Of a stretch of 52,702 nucleotides of DNA, positions 6,276 to 15,864 are shown in pieces. The DNA comes from an uncultured Clostridia bacterium (GTDB lineage Bacteria; Bacillota; Clostridia; Christensenellales; CAG-917). A program made the translations under genes and the position numbers. The notes under the pieces were generated by a model, which saw nothing but the letters and a program-made list of their open reading frames with translations, ran no database searches and had not been told where the DNA came from. How positions within the stretch are numbered: the stretch's first letter is position 1; every line of letters starts with the position of its first letter. Location: positions 1-52,702 of the forward strand of contig CAKQMI010000006.1 in assembly GCA_934254835.1 (NCBI GenBank), in the 5' to 3' direction.

Positions 6276-7691
6276 CTACTTTTTCCAAAAATTTTCGTGT
6301 CTTTCCCTTAAAGTTTCGGCGCGGTCGATATATCCTTTTACGTCCTTGACGTCGGCAAGTCGCTCGATACGATTTTCGTCTTTGAAAAGTCGCTTGGAAA
6401 TCGCCCCGGCGCCCACTGCGAGAATGTTGCAGTTTTCTTCCATAATATCGACGTTGTAAATGCACTCGGTGTCGGGTTTTGCATATCCGCTGTTTTCGAG
6501 GTTGCCGGTGTTGTATTTTTGACGGTACATATAATACGGCTCGTAGCCTGCGCTCGTCAATGCGTCCACCGAATAGTCAATCATCTTTTGCGCGTCGAAA
6601 AGATTCAGCGGTTCATAGTGCGACTCGGTCAGCACGCTTCCCCTCTTCAAACTGAGATTGTGCACCGTGATATTGTCGGGATTAAGGCTTATAGCCTTAT
6701 CGACGGAATATTTGAAGTCGTCGAAGTTTTCCTCGGGAAGCGTCGCAATCAAATCCATATTAACGATAAAGTCGTAGTTTTTTGCAAGGTCGTAGGCACG
6801 CAAAGTATCCTCGACGGTGTGCGCCCGTCCGATAAGTTTCAACGTTTTATCATGGAAAGTCTGCGGATTGACAGAAATCCTCGTGACGTTTGTGTCCGCC
6901 ATCATATCGAGGACTTCTTTCGTCAGCGTGTCGGGACGCCCCGCCTCCACCGTAAACTCACGCGCCGAGAAATCGCAAAGGTCGATGAGGCTTTTCAGCA
7001 TAGGCACGGGAATCGAGGTGGGCGTACCCCCTCCGAAATACACCGCGCGAACGCTAAAACTATTCTCATTTATGACGTTTTTTATAATACTTATCTCGTT
7101 TTTCAGCGTTTCGACGTAGGTTTCGAGGTATTTTCTTAGTTGTTTCATCGAAACCGCAACAAAACTGCAATAGGCGCAACGAGTGGGACAAAACGGGATA
7201 TTTACGAAAACGTCAACTTCGTTTTTTTCGATTTTCAGGAGTTTTTCTTGGTTTTTTACAATGCGTCCGACGTGCTCGGCTTTTTCGGGCATCACGTCAA
7301 AAAATCCCGTAAACTCCCCTTTTGCGTCGATACCTTCCCTCAAAAGTTCCGAATAAAGTTTTGTGGGGCGCACGCCGGTTAAACACCCATACGGCAACCA
7401 CTCACCGGAATACTCTTTCAAGGTTTTGTAAATCGACCTTTTTCCGTAGCGTCTTGCGTACTTTTTTTTGCCAAGCGCGTCGGCGGGCAAATCGTACTCC
7501 TCAACGCTCGTTTTTCCAAGTATCGTCGATATTATTTTAATTTTTTTGTCCGTAATTTCGTCGCTATAATAAAACTCGTCGAAACCGTCGGTTTTTTCGT
7601 ATGCCAAATTGACGTACGACTCATACGCACGCACCATTTCCATAAGTTCGTTTTTATTGACGGAATTGACAAAAATTGCAAGATTTTTCAT
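6276..7691 (-). CDS. hemZ: HemZ-like radical SAM protein (coproporphyrinogen III oxidase family)
   Basis: A 471-residue radical SAM enzyme of the HemN/HemZ type. The CPTRCAYCSF motif (CxxxCxxC) near residue 168 binds the 4Fe-4S cluster, followed by YFGGGTPTSIP and a TIM-barrel core (NPQTFHDKTLKLIGRAHT, DLIATLPEE). An N-terminal extension of about 160 residues, typical of HemZ and absent from HemN or HemW, precedes it. In B. subtilis HemZ acts in anaerobic haem synthesis, but no other haem gene is in the window, so the substrate is uncertain. The ATG abuts the MBL hydrolase stop, so the two are in one operon. Confidence 0.82.
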   Translation of the reverse strand: MKNLAIFVNSVNKNELMEMVRAYESYVNLAYEKTDGFDEFYYSDEITDKKIKIISTILGKTSVEEYDLPADALGKKKYARRYGKRSIYKTLKEYSGEWLPYGCLTGVRPTKLYSELLREGIDAKGEFTGFFDVMPEKAEHVGRIVKNQEKLLKIEKNEVDVFVNIPFCPTRCAYCSFVAVSMKQLRKYLETYVETLKNEISIIKNVINENSFSVRAVYFGGGTPTSIPVPMLKSLIDLCDFSAREFTVEAGRPDTLTKEVLDMMADTNVTRISVNPQTFHDKTLKLIGRAHTVEDTLRAYDLAKNYDFIVNMDLIATLPEENFDDFKYSVDKAISLNPDNITVHNLSLKRGSVLTESHYEPLNLFDAQKMIDYSVDALTSAGYEPYYMYRQKYNTGNLENSGYAKPDTECIYNVDIMEENCNILAVGAGAISKRLFKDENRIERLADVKDVKGYIDRAETLRERHENFWKK

Positions 7692-8321
7692 TTATTCTTC
7701 CAAAAAAATGGGGTTATTCTTCTTTTCGTAGTCCAAAGTTGTAAAGTCGCCGTGACCGGGAAATACGTCGTAATTCTTGTCAAGCGCAAAAATTTTCTTA
7801 ATACTACGTGCCAAAGCGGTGAAATCACCGCCATAAAAATCGGTGCGTCCGTAACTTAACTTGAACAGCGTGTCCCCCGTGAAAAGCGCGTTCGCCTCGT
7901 CCACGACATAGGTCACCCCGCCCTCTGTATGCCCCGCCGTTTCCAAGACTTTTATTTCCATATCGGCAAGCGAAAAAACCTCGCCGTCTTTCAACGTTTC
8001 GTCGGCGGTTGTGTACGGAAAGTCGTAGATTCCAACGGCAAGCGCAAGGTTGGACTTATTCGTCGTCATTTTCGCGTCGTGTTCGCCGATATACGTCTTT
8101 ATGCCCTTGTCGCGGTAGTATTTCAGAAGTCCGGTATGGTCAAAGTGACCGTGGGTAACGATAACGCCGTCGATAGTCAGCCCTTTTTCGGCAACGTAAC
8201 CGTCGATGTCTTCGGGGTTGCCCGTCGGATCGACGATAAAACAGCGTTTTCCCTTGCTGACGACATAGGTATTCGTGTCGAGTTCGCCCTCGATAAATCG
8301 TCTAATCACGCAATCACTCAT
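7692..8321 (-). CDS. Metallo-beta-lactamase fold hydrolase (glyoxalase II-like)
   Basis: A 209-residue MBL-fold protein. THGHFDHTG at residues 56-64 supplies H57, H59, D61 and H62; GHTEGG, TGDTLF and PGHGDFTT supply the remaining metal ligands. The size and motifs fit the short YqgX/GloB-like group, which hydrolyses thioesters such as S-lactoylglutathione or similar substrates; the natural substrate cannot be told from sequence. Its ATG overlaps the end of dtd and its stop abuts hemZ, so it is translated within the rel-dtd operon. Confidence 0.85.
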   Translation of the reverse strand: MSDCVIRRFIEGELDTNTYVVSKGKRCFIVDPTGNPEDIDGYVAEKGLTIDGVIVTHGHFDHTGLLKYYRDKGIKTYIGEHDAKMTTNKSNLALAVGIYDFPYTTADETLKDGEVFSLADMEIKVLETAGHTEGGVTYVVDEANALFTGDTLFKLSYGRTDFYGGDFTALARSIKKIFALDKNYDVFPGHGDFTTLDYEKKNNPIFLEE

Positions 8322-8760
8322 TTTCTTTCTCCACGATAATCGTGACGGGACCGTCGTTTGTCAGCGAAATTTGCATATCCGCACCGAACTCGCCCGTAAC
8401 GAGGTTTTGAAAAATGTTTCCGAATTGTTGCACGGTCATATCGTAAAGCGGTTCGCTGATTTCGGGACGCGCCGACTTTGTAAACGACGGACGTCTGCCC
8501 TTCGACGCGTCGGCGTACAGCGTAAAGTTGGACACAAGCATAATATTGCCGTTTTCGTCCAAAATCGAGCGATTCATTTTCCCGTTTTCGTCCTCGAAAA
8601 TCCTGAGGTTTGCAATCTTTTCCACGCAAAAATCGACGGTTTTTTCATCGTCGGAATCCGAATAGGCACAAAGCACGACCAACCCTTTTTGGATTTTTCC
8701 GCCGTCTTTGCCGTTTATAACGATACTTGCGCCCGATACGCGCTGAATAATGCACTTCAT
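8314..8760 (-). CDS. dtd: D-aminoacyl-tRNA deacylase
   Basis: Removes D-amino acids wrongly attached to tRNA, recycling the tRNA. The 148-residue protein is full length, starts MKCIIQRVSGASI, and has the family motif SNFTLYADASKGRRPSF and a C-terminal NDGPVTIIVE in place of the usual NxGPVT. It lies two bases after rel, a neighbour pair common in Firmicutes, and overlaps the MBL hydrolase start by 8 bases. Confidence 0.95.
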   Translation of the reverse strand: MKCIIQRVSGASIVINGKDGGKIQKGLVVLCAYSDSDDEKTVDFCVEKIANLRIFEDENGKMNRSILDENGNIMLVSNFTLYADASKGRRPSFTKSARPEISEPLYDMTVQQFGNIFQNLVTGEFGADMQISLTNDGPVTIIVEKENE

Positions 8761-8762
8761 AA

Positions 8763-10904
8763 TTATCTGTGTACGTCGATGACTTCGCGCAAAGTTTTGA
8801 GTTTCATGATGACTTCTTCCACCTGATCGGTGCTTTTGACTTCCAGCATAACGGTGATTTCAGCGGTGCCGTTGTCGGAGTCCGTGCGCGCGTACGCGCC
8901 CGTTATCGATATTTTCATGTTGGAAATAATCGTCGTGACCGCTGCCAAAATGCCCGCTTTGTTTTCACAATAAATCTTTATCGACGCATGGAAGTTTTGG
9001 CTGATGACGTCGTCCCACTTCGCCTCGATAAGCCTTTCGGGCTCCATATTCTTGACGTTGGGACAGTCAACGCAGTGCACCGACACGCCACGCCCGCGCG
9101 AAACGTATCCGACGATTTTGTCGCCCGGCACGGGATTGCAACAGTGCGACAGCCTCACCAAAAAGTCGTCGTATCCTCTTATCAACACGCCGTTGCCCGT
9201 CGAGGACTTGCCCGACGTCGAGGTGGTTTTAATCTCCGCCACGGGGTTTTTCGACAGTAAATCGCGCTTGAAATAGTCGATAAGTTTGACGATGATTTGG
9301 TTTGTCGTGAGCCCGCCGAAGCCGACCGACGCATATAAATCGTCCACCGACGACAAGGTATAGCGGTTCATAATATAATTAAGTCCCGTCCCGCTCAAAA
9401 GTTCCGAAAGATTATATCCGCGCCGTTTCGCCTCGCGCTCCAGCATTTCTTTTCCGCGCTTGATATTTTCTTCCTTCATTTCCTTTTTGAAGTACTGACG
9501 GATTTTGGTGCGCGCCGAAGCGGTTTTTACGAATTTAATCCAGTCGCGACTGGGACCTTTGCCGGAATTCGTCGTCAAAATCTCGACGATGTCGCCGGTG
9601 TTGAGCACGGTGTTCAACGGCACGATTTTTCCGTTGACCTTTGCGCCGATACACTTGTTTCCGACCGCGCTGTGAATGGCATAAGCAAAGTCAACCGTGG
9701 TGCTTCCGACGGGCAAGTTCAAAACTTTGCCTTTCGGCGTGAAAACGTAGACTTCGTCGGTAAAGACGTTGACCTCGATATTTTCCAAAAACTCGTGGCT
9801 GTCGGACGTTTCGCGCTGGGTGTCCATAACCTCGCGAAGCCAGTTAATCTGGTCGTCGATTTTGGTGGCGGTGGTTTTGCCTTCCTTATATTTCCAGTGC
9901 GCCGCGATACCGTATTCGGCGATGCGGTGCATGTCGTAGGTTCTGATTTGAATCTCGAAAGTTTCCTTAAACTTCGTGATAACAGTAGTGTGCAACGACT
10001 GATATCCGTTGGGTTTCGGCATGGCGATATAGTCCTTGAAACGCCCCGGAAGTGGCATCCACATTGTGTGTATCGCGCCCAAAACCGTATAGCAATCCTG
10101 CACCTCGTTGACGATGACGCGGACAGCCGAAATATCGTAAATTTGCTCGATATTCTTGCCTTGTTTCAGCATTTTTTTGTAAATGCCGTACAGGTGTTTT
10201 TGTCTGCCGTTGACCTCGCCTTCGATGCCAAGTTCTTGAAGTTTTGCTTTGAGTTCGTCACAAATTTTTTCGATGAACTGCTGACGTTCTTTCGATTTCG
10301 TCTTTATAAATTCGACCAGTTCATAGTAATCTTCGGGATAAAGATAGCGCATGGCAAGGTCTTCGAGCTCGCATTTGACAAAACTCAAACCAAGCCTTCC
10401 CGCAAGCGGTGCGTAAATTTTTAAGGACTGATTTGCAATTCTGATTTGCTTTTCGGGATTTAGCGCGTCTAGCGTGCGCATATTGTGCAAGCGGTCGGCA
10501 AGTTTGATGATGATGACGCGGTAATCCTTTGCCATCGCAAAAAACATTTTTCTGAGGTTTTCCGCCTGCTCGTCCTCAGCCGACACGAATTTAATCTTAT
10601 CGAGTTTCGTGACGCCTTCGACAAGTTCCAGCACCTCTTTGCCGAATTTTTGTTCAAGCTCGTCAGCGGTGACGGGCGTGTCTTCGAGGACATCGTGCAA
10701 AAACCCGGCAACAAGCGTCGATATGTCGTCAAATCCCAAATCGACAAGTATATTTACCACCGCGCACGGGTGGATAAAGTAAGGCTCGCCGGTCTGGCGT
10801 TTTTGTCCCTCGTGCGCCAATCGGGAAAAGTCATACGACGCTTTCAACTCTTGAAATTCGGTGTCCGAAAAGTTTCTTTTAAGTTTTTGTAATAGTTCGT
10901 CCAT
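8763..10904 (-). CDS. rel: Bifunctional (p)ppGpp synthetase/hydrolase Rel
   Basis: Makes and degrades the stringent-response alarmone. The 713-residue protein has the HD hydrolase domain (HEGQKRQTGEPYFIHP, then HD at residues 70-71 in FLHDVLEDTP), the synthetase domain with RFKDYIAMPKPNGYQSLHT, a TGS domain near residue 390, and a C-terminal zinc-finger/ACT region (SHCCNPVPGDKIVGYVSRGRG). HD and synthetase motifs look intact, so both activities are expected. Length is normal. It follows recJ by 22 bases and is followed at once by dtd, the usual Firmicute order. The SD is weak. Confidence 0.96.
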   Translation of the reverse strand: MDELLQKLKRNFSDTEFQELKASYDFSRLAHEGQKRQTGEPYFIHPCAVVNILVDLGFDDISTLVAGFLHDVLEDTPVTADELEQKFGKEVLELVEGVTKLDKIKFVSAEDEQAENLRKMFFAMAKDYRVIIIKLADRLHNMRTLDALNPEKQIRIANQSLKIYAPLAGRLGLSFVKCELEDLAMRYLYPEDYYELVEFIKTKSKERQQFIEKICDELKAKLQELGIEGEVNGRQKHLYGIYKKMLKQGKNIEQIYDISAVRVIVNEVQDCYTVLGAIHTMWMPLPGRFKDYIAMPKPNGYQSLHTTVITKFKETFEIQIRTYDMHRIAEYGIAAHWKYKEGKTTATKIDDQINWLREVMDTQRETSDSHEFLENIEVNVFTDEVYVFTPKGKVLNLPVGSTTVDFAYAIHSAVGNKCIGAKVNGKIVPLNTVLNTGDIVEILTTNSGKGPSRDWIKFVKTASARTKIRQYFKKEMKEENIKRGKEMLEREAKRRGYNLSELLSGTGLNYIMNRYTLSSVDDLYASVGFGGLTTNQIIVKLIDYFKRDLLSKNPVAEIKTTSTSGKSSTGNGVLIRGYDDFLVRLSHCCNPVPGDKIVGYVSRGRGVSVHCVDCPNVKNMEPERLIEAKWDDVISQNFHASIKIYCENKAGILAAVTTIISNMKISITGAYARTDSDNGTAEITVMLEVKSTDQVEEVIMKLKTLREVIDVHR

Positions 10905-10926
10905 AGCACAATTTTTATCTTAATTT

Positions 10927-13236
10927 TCAATATTTTGCAAGAAAATTGTATATTTTTGAGTTTTCAAGGTTAACTTTTGCGTTATCGTTGAAAGCAAAAC
11001 CACCGTTTTTCTTTTCAAAAATCACGCCGAGTTCCGTCAAAATATAGAACGTCGAAAGGATTTTGAACGGGCTTGCCGACTTGTCCGAAAGCACCTTGTA
11101 TTTCAGCATCTGAACGCTTGTGGCATTATACAAATTCGTGCGTTTCAACACCTTGTAAACCTCGCGATATTCGTCGATACTTTGGCATTTCAGCGACCTT
11201 ATTTCGTCGTCAAACGGACTTTCGCCCCGCACCTTAACTTGCGCCTTTGCGGTTTTTTCGACAAATCGCAAATACTCGTTTGTGGGTTTATCTAAAAAGA
11301 TTATCTCGTTGTAATAAGCAAACTCGAAATCGGCGTCGGGCAACAAAACCACCGTGTTGTACGGGTTCAGCGAAAACGCCCCGTGCGCGCAATGCAACAA
11401 AAATCCTTTGTTATTTTCAATAAAATTATAATACGTTTTTTCGTCAAACGCAATATAAAGCGTCCCGAAAACTCCGTTTCCGCCCGACTTTGTCCGTTCT
11501 TTTTTGCCGACGGGATTTTTCAGAAAACTTTCAAGGTGAAGATATTCTATTGCGGAAATTTCCGCATTCGGCACGACCACGCTTTCAAGGCTATGGCTTT
11601 TCACCACGGCTTGCGTATAAACTTTTGTGCGGAAAGTTTTGTTTTCAAGCGACAAAATATAGTTTTGTCCGTTTGCAAATTCCAAAAAACCTTTCATCGC
11701 GCTGAACGCCACGACTTCCACGTCTTTTTTCGGCGTGGCTTTCAGGTGTTCGGTTGTGCCGATTTCCGAAAACGCAAACTTTTTATCCCTTGCCAAAAAC
11801 AGCGGTTCGGGATTCATAAACCCAAACGGCTCCAATTTTTTGAGGTCGGACACGGCAGAGAAATCGACGCTTTCGTCATATTCAAGGTCATACAAAACTT
11901 CGGGCAAAAAGCACGAAATATCATAAGTTTTTTTGACATATTCGTTGATTTTTGTCACAAAATTGTCAAATCCGCTTTCGCTTACGGACACGCCCGCGGC
12001 TGCGGAATGTCCGCCGAATCCATTGACGCTTTCTTTCACTGCCGAAAGAGCGTCAAAGATATTTATTTTGGGAATACTGCGCCCGCTACCCTTCAAAAGC
12101 CCGTCCTCAGTGAACGTAAAAAGGAACACCGGACGATTGAAAATTTCGGCAAGTTTCGACGCGGCAATGCCCAAAACGCCGATATTCCACGACTTGTCGT
12201 ACATTGCGATGACGCGGTTTTCGACAAGGTCGTAAAACTTCAACTTTTCCATAATGTCCGACACGACTTTCTCGCACAAAACCTGTCGTTCCTTATTGAC
12301 TTCTTCAAGGTTTCCAAGGATTTTATCGACGGTTTTTTCGTCATCCGACGTGAAAAGTTCGACAACCGGCGTGGCGTCGCTGAGCCGTCCGAGCGCGTTT
12401 ATGCGTGGCGCGACTCTGAACATTATATCCAAAGAAGTTATGACGTCTTTTTTCAGACACTTTGCGATACGTCTTGCGTACAGCGCTCCCCCGTGGTTCA
12501 TTTGGTCAAGTCCGAGTTTTGCGATAATGCGGTTTTCTCCGACAAGCGGGACAATGTCGGCAATCGTGCCGAGCGCGGAAATACCGACGTATTTCAATGC
12601 TTCTTCTCTCCCCGAAAGCCCTTCGATAAGTTTGAACACGACGCCCGCACCGCAGTATTCGCAAAAAGACTTTCTGTCAACTTTCGGATTTAGTACGATT
12701 GCGTCGGGGATAAGTTCGGGAATAGGCTCGTGGTGGTCGGTGACGACGACGTCGATGCCCATTTCCTTAATGCACCTGACCTCGTTTTTCGAGGTTATAC
12801 CGCAGTCGACGGTGACGACGAGGTTAATGCCCTCGTTTTTGGTCAAATCCTCAACGACGATATCGTGCAATCCGTAGCCGTCCGAATGTCGATTGGGGAC
12901 GTAATAAGACACCCTCGAAATTTTATCCTTCAAAAAGGAATAAAGTATGGCGGTTGCGGTCAAGCCGTCGCAGTCGTAGTCGCCGTAGATCAAAACGCTT
13001 TCGTCGTTTTTTATCGCCTGATTTATGCGCTCCACGGCTTCTTTCATTCCGTACAGCTCGAACGGACTTATCAAATCATCTTTGCTTGGAGAAAGAAATT
13101 TTTTTGCGTCGTTGACGGTATTCACCCCGCGCGACGACAAAAGCCTTGCAACAGGGACACTGATTGAAAGGTTTTTTGCAAGTTCGTCGGCGACGCCATC
13201 GGAATATTCTTGTCTTTTAAGATATTTTACCGCCAT
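10927..13236 (-). CDS. recJ: Single-stranded-DNA exonuclease RecJ
   Basis: 5'-to-3' ssDNA exonuclease of repair and recombination. The DHH phosphoesterase motifs are YGDYDCDGLTATAI, VVTDHHEPIPE and, in the DHHA1 part, GFGGHSAAAGVSV; an OB-fold follows and the last 200 residues are the Firmicute-type extension. I start at the ATG at 13236 (769 residues). The frame is open to a TTG at 13284, but that stretch is the secF terminator hairpin. No strong SD is visible before 13236, so the start is uncertain. First gene of recJ-rel-dtd-MBL-hemZ. Confidence 0.94.
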   Translation of the reverse strand: MAVKYLKRQEYSDGVADELAKNLSISVPVARLLSSRGVNTVNDAKKFLSPSKDDLISPFELYGMKEAVERINQAIKNDESVLIYGDYDCDGLTATAILYSFLKDKISRVSYYVPNRHSDGYGLHDIVVEDLTKNEGINLVVTVDCGITSKNEVRCIKEMGIDVVVTDHHEPIPELIPDAIVLNPKVDRKSFCEYCGAGVVFKLIEGLSGREEALKYVGISALGTIADIVPLVGENRIIAKLGLDQMNHGGALYARRIAKCLKKDVITSLDIMFRVAPRINALGRLSDATPVVELFTSDDEKTVDKILGNLEEVNKERQVLCEKVVSDIMEKLKFYDLVENRVIAMYDKSWNIGVLGIAASKLAEIFNRPVFLFTFTEDGLLKGSGRSIPKINIFDALSAVKESVNGFGGHSAAAGVSVSESGFDNFVTKINEYVKKTYDISCFLPEVLYDLEYDESVDFSAVSDLKKLEPFGFMNPEPLFLARDKKFAFSEIGTTEHLKATPKKDVEVVAFSAMKGFLEFANGQNYILSLENKTFRTKVYTQAVVKSHSLESVVVPNAEISAIEYLHLESFLKNPVGKKERTKSGGNGVFGTLYIAFDEKTYYNFIENNKGFLLHCAHGAFSLNPYNTVVLLPDADFEFAYYNEIIFLDKPTNEYLRFVEKTAKAQVKVRGESPFDDEIRSLKCQSIDEYREVYKVLKRTNLYNATSVQMLKYKVLSDKSASPFKILSTFYILTELGVIFEKKNGGFAFNDNAKVNLENSKIYNFLAKY

Positions 13237-13253
13237 TTTTCCGTAAAAAGGTA

Positions 13254-13276
13254 GAAAAACGCCCTCTTTCGAGGGC
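13254..13276 (-). terminator. Intrinsic terminator of secD-secF
   Basis: On the minus strand GCCCTC (13271-13276) pairs with GAGGGC (13261-13266) with a GAAA loop, followed by GTTTTT. It begins a few bases after the secF stop and overlaps the upstream extension of the recJ frame. Confidence 0.82.
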
Positions 13277-13284
13277 ATTTTCAA

Positions 13285-14259
13285 TTATTTCATTGCTTTG
13301 TACTTTGCGTATTGTTTTGCGCGATACCTCAAAATACCGTTTTGCATCGACGCCCACAACGGCGCCGCAAGGAACATCGACGAATACGTACCCGCAACAA
13401 GACCGAACAAAATCGGGAGCGTGAAGTGACGCATCGAAACGACGCCCAAAGCCGTCAACATAATGACCATAATAAGCGTGGTCAGCGACGTGAACAACGT
13501 ACGGTTCAAGGTCATTGCGACCGCCTCGTCGGCGACTTCGTTATAGATAATTTTGTTTTTGTCGAACTGTTTTTTGCGTTCACGCACGCGGTCGAATACG
13601 ATAATCGTATTGTTGATGGAGTACGCAACGATGGTGATAATCGCGGCGATGAAACTGCTGTTGACGGGGATACGACAGATGACCGTCATGCAAACCATCA
13701 TAAACACGTCGTGCAACAACGCAATAACGGCGGCGACACCCGACAACCACTCGAACCTTATGATGATGTACAAAAGGATAAGGATAAGAGCGATGCCGAC
13801 CGACAAGAACGCCTTTTTGATGAGGTCTGCGCTTGCCGTCGAACTTCTGTTGGTGTAGTCGACTTTGACGCCGAACTTTTCTTCGAGCGCGGTCTTTGCC
13901 GAGTCGTTGATTTCTTTCATCTTGGTGGCGTCGGAGTTGACGTTTTTGTACTGCACGCGAATGCCGTTTTGACCGCCTGTGGTGACGCCTTGGATATAGT
14001 CGACGTTGTGAATGCCCTTGTCTTTCAAGATTTCAATGACGGTATGTTCGTTCTTGGTGCTGTCTTCAACCATAATGGTCATTTCGGTACCGCCGGTGAA
14101 GTCGATACCAAGACCGAAGCCTGTTGCGGCGTCGGTTTTCGCGCCTGTCACCGCAAACACGATGACAAACACCAAAATTATGACCAACGGAGCGATTGCC
14201 CAGAACGGAAGTTTTTCGGAAATTTTAAGATCAAGGAGTTTTTGTTGCATTTTATTCAT
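13285..14259 (-). CDS. secF: Protein translocase subunit SecF
   Basis: Membrane partner of SecD that uses the proton gradient to help pull secreted proteins through SecYEG. The 324-residue protein has a first membrane segment near residues 20-40, an external domain (GIDFTGGTEMTIMVE) and five further segments from about residue 150, including FEWLSGVAAVIALLHDVFM and SINNTIIVFDRVRE, the conserved RND-like motif. Full length. It starts two bases after secD, so the pair is co-translated. Confidence 0.96.
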   Translation of the reverse strand: MNKMQQKLLDLKISEKLPFWAIAPLVIILVFVIVFAVTGAKTDAATGFGLGIDFTGGTEMTIMVEDSTKNEHTVIEILKDKGIHNVDYIQGVTTGGQNGIRVQYKNVNSDATKMKEINDSAKTALEEKFGVKVDYTNRSSTASADLIKKAFLSVGIALILILLYIIIRFEWLSGVAAVIALLHDVFMMVCMTVICRIPVNSSFIAAIITIVAYSINNTIIVFDRVRERKKQFDKNKIIYNEVADEAVAMTLNRTLFTSLTTLIMVIMLTALGVVSMRHFTLPILFGLVAGTYSSMFLAAPLWASMQNGILRYRAKQYAKYKAMK

Positions 14260-14261
14260 AA

Positions 14262-15644
14262 TTATACAGCCTCCTTGTTTCTTTTAAGGTTATAGAATTT
14301 CGGATTGTTCATAGCCTCGAACGAGCCCAAAAGACTGATATTCAACCTTGTGATGAGCAACGCCGTGAACATGGAAACGATAATCGAAATGAACAACGTG
14401 ACCGCAAATCCAACGATTGACGTGCCACCGAAAATCCACATAACGATTGCACCGATAAGCGTCGTGACGTTACTGTCGATAACGGCAACCGCCGCTCTTC
14501 TGAAACCGCGAGAGATAGGACCGCCTTGGCTTGTGATTTTGCCGTCGCTTCCGCGTTGAGGCTTCAAGAACAAGTCGTCACTGCCGAGAAGTCCCGACCT
14601 ATATTCGTCTTTGATGCGCTCGAAGATAATGATGTTGGCGTCAACCGCCATACCGATACCGATGATAATACCGGCGATACCGGGGAGCGTGAGCTGTACC
14701 CAAGGAAGTATTGCGCACAGGAACAAGACAAGCTCGATATAAGCAAGGAGTGCAAGGTCAGCCATAAGACCGAACATGCCGTAAAGCGCGACCATGAAAA
14801 TCATAACAAGCACAATACCCACGATACCCGCGATAAGGCTTGAACGGATTGCCGTGGTGCCGAGCGTCGGGCTGACGATGTTCGTTTCGCGGACGGTCAT
14901 ATCGACGCCGAACGTACCCGCTTGCAGACGAGTTGCCATATTGTAGGCTTCCTCGTAAGTGTATCCGCCCGAAGTGTTACCGCCCTGTTTGATGACGGCT
15001 TGTCCGTTCGAAATTTCGGTCTTGACGGAAACGCTCATAAGTTTTTCACCGTTGATATAAATATCCAACGATTTGCCGATGTTTTCTTTCGTTGCGGTGG
15101 CAAACGCTTTCGTGCCTTCCGCATTGAATTGCAAAGAAATAACGTAGGTGCCGTTGTTCTTTTCGGTATCGGCTGCTACGCCGACGTTTTTCAAGTGCTT
15201 ACTGCCGACGATATAAACGGTTTTTTCCTCACCGCCCTTCGTGATTTTCAACGACGCGGGACGACCGATAAGATCGAAAACACGCTCGGGATCGTCAACG
15301 TCAGGAATTTCAACCGTGATGGTGGGCTTGCCCGTCGTGTTGTAAGTTACTACGGATTCGGTATAACCTTTCGAGGTGAGCAAGTCTTCCATACTTGCTT
15401 TGACGCCGTCCAGACGTGCCTTCATCTCGTCCGCGGTGAGAGTCTCGCCCTCGGGAGCAGTTACGTCAAACACGGCAGATACACCGCCGGCAAGGTCAAG
15501 TCCGAGTTTTATTGAACGCGCGAATCCGGTGTAGTCGTACATCGACTTGCCAATGGGGAACGTGGGCACGAATGCAAACACCATTCCAAGCACCAGCAAA
15601 ACGCACGCAATAGTAAAAATCGCAATTGATTTTTTCTTATTCAA
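14262..15644 (-). CDS. secD: Protein translocase subunit SecD (TTG start)
   Basis: Export-motor membrane protein. From the TTG at 15644 the product is 460 residues: a membrane segment near residues 8-25, the P1 domain with LGLDLAGGVSAVFDV, and five C-terminal membrane segments with PGIAGIIIGIGMAVDANIII and FERIKDE, the functional RND-type motif. AGGAGG lies eight bases before the TTG (LNKKKSIAIF), whereas the longer frame to 15680 would put this SD inside the gene. First gene of secD-secF with its own promoter. Confidence 0.95.
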   Translation of the reverse strand: MNKKKSIAIFTIACVLLVLGMVFAFVPTFPIGKSMYDYTGFARSIKLGLDLAGGVSAVFDVTAPEGETLTADEMKARLDGVKASMEDLLTSKGYTESVVTYNTTGKPTITVEIPDVDDPERVFDLIGRPASLKITKGGEEKTVYIVGSKHLKNVGVAADTEKNNGTYVISLQFNAEGTKAFATATKENIGKSLDIYINGEKLMSVSVKTEISNGQAVIKQGGNTSGGYTYEEAYNMATRLQAGTFGVDMTVRETNIVSPTLGTTAIRSSLIAGIVGIVLVMIFMVALYGMFGLMADLALLAYIELVLFLCAILPWVQLTLPGIAGIIIGIGMAVDANIIIFERIKDEYRSGLLGSDDLFLKPQRGSDGKITSQGGPISRGFRRAAVAVIDSNVTTLIGAIVMWIFGGTSIVGFAVTLFISIIVSMFTALLITRLNISLLGSFEAMNNPKFYNLKRNKEAV

Positions 15645-15682
15645 AGGTCGTGGCCTCCTAAAATAATAAAAGTTACTCAAAT

Positions 15683-15711
15683 ATTATATAATTAAATACT
15701 CAATCCGTCAA
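15683..15711 (-). promoter_or_regulatory. Promoter of secD-secF
   Basis: On the minus strand TTGACG (15706-15711), 17 bases and TATAAT (15683-15688), about 40 bases before the secD start. Confidence 0.78.
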
Positions 15712-15864
15712 ACGAATATAAAAGATAAATGAAATTAAGCCGAATATTAAAGTAATTTTTAAGAAAATTTCGCCCTTTTCAAAACATTTTTCGGAAAAAC
15801 AAAAATATCCGCAATTTTTTGCGGATAGAATTTTTGTTGATATTATTTTTGAAACAAAAAGAAC

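Noticed and set aside
13237..13284. Longer recJ start at the TTG at 13284
   Set aside because: These codons are the secF terminator hairpin and U-tract; no SD precedes the TTG.
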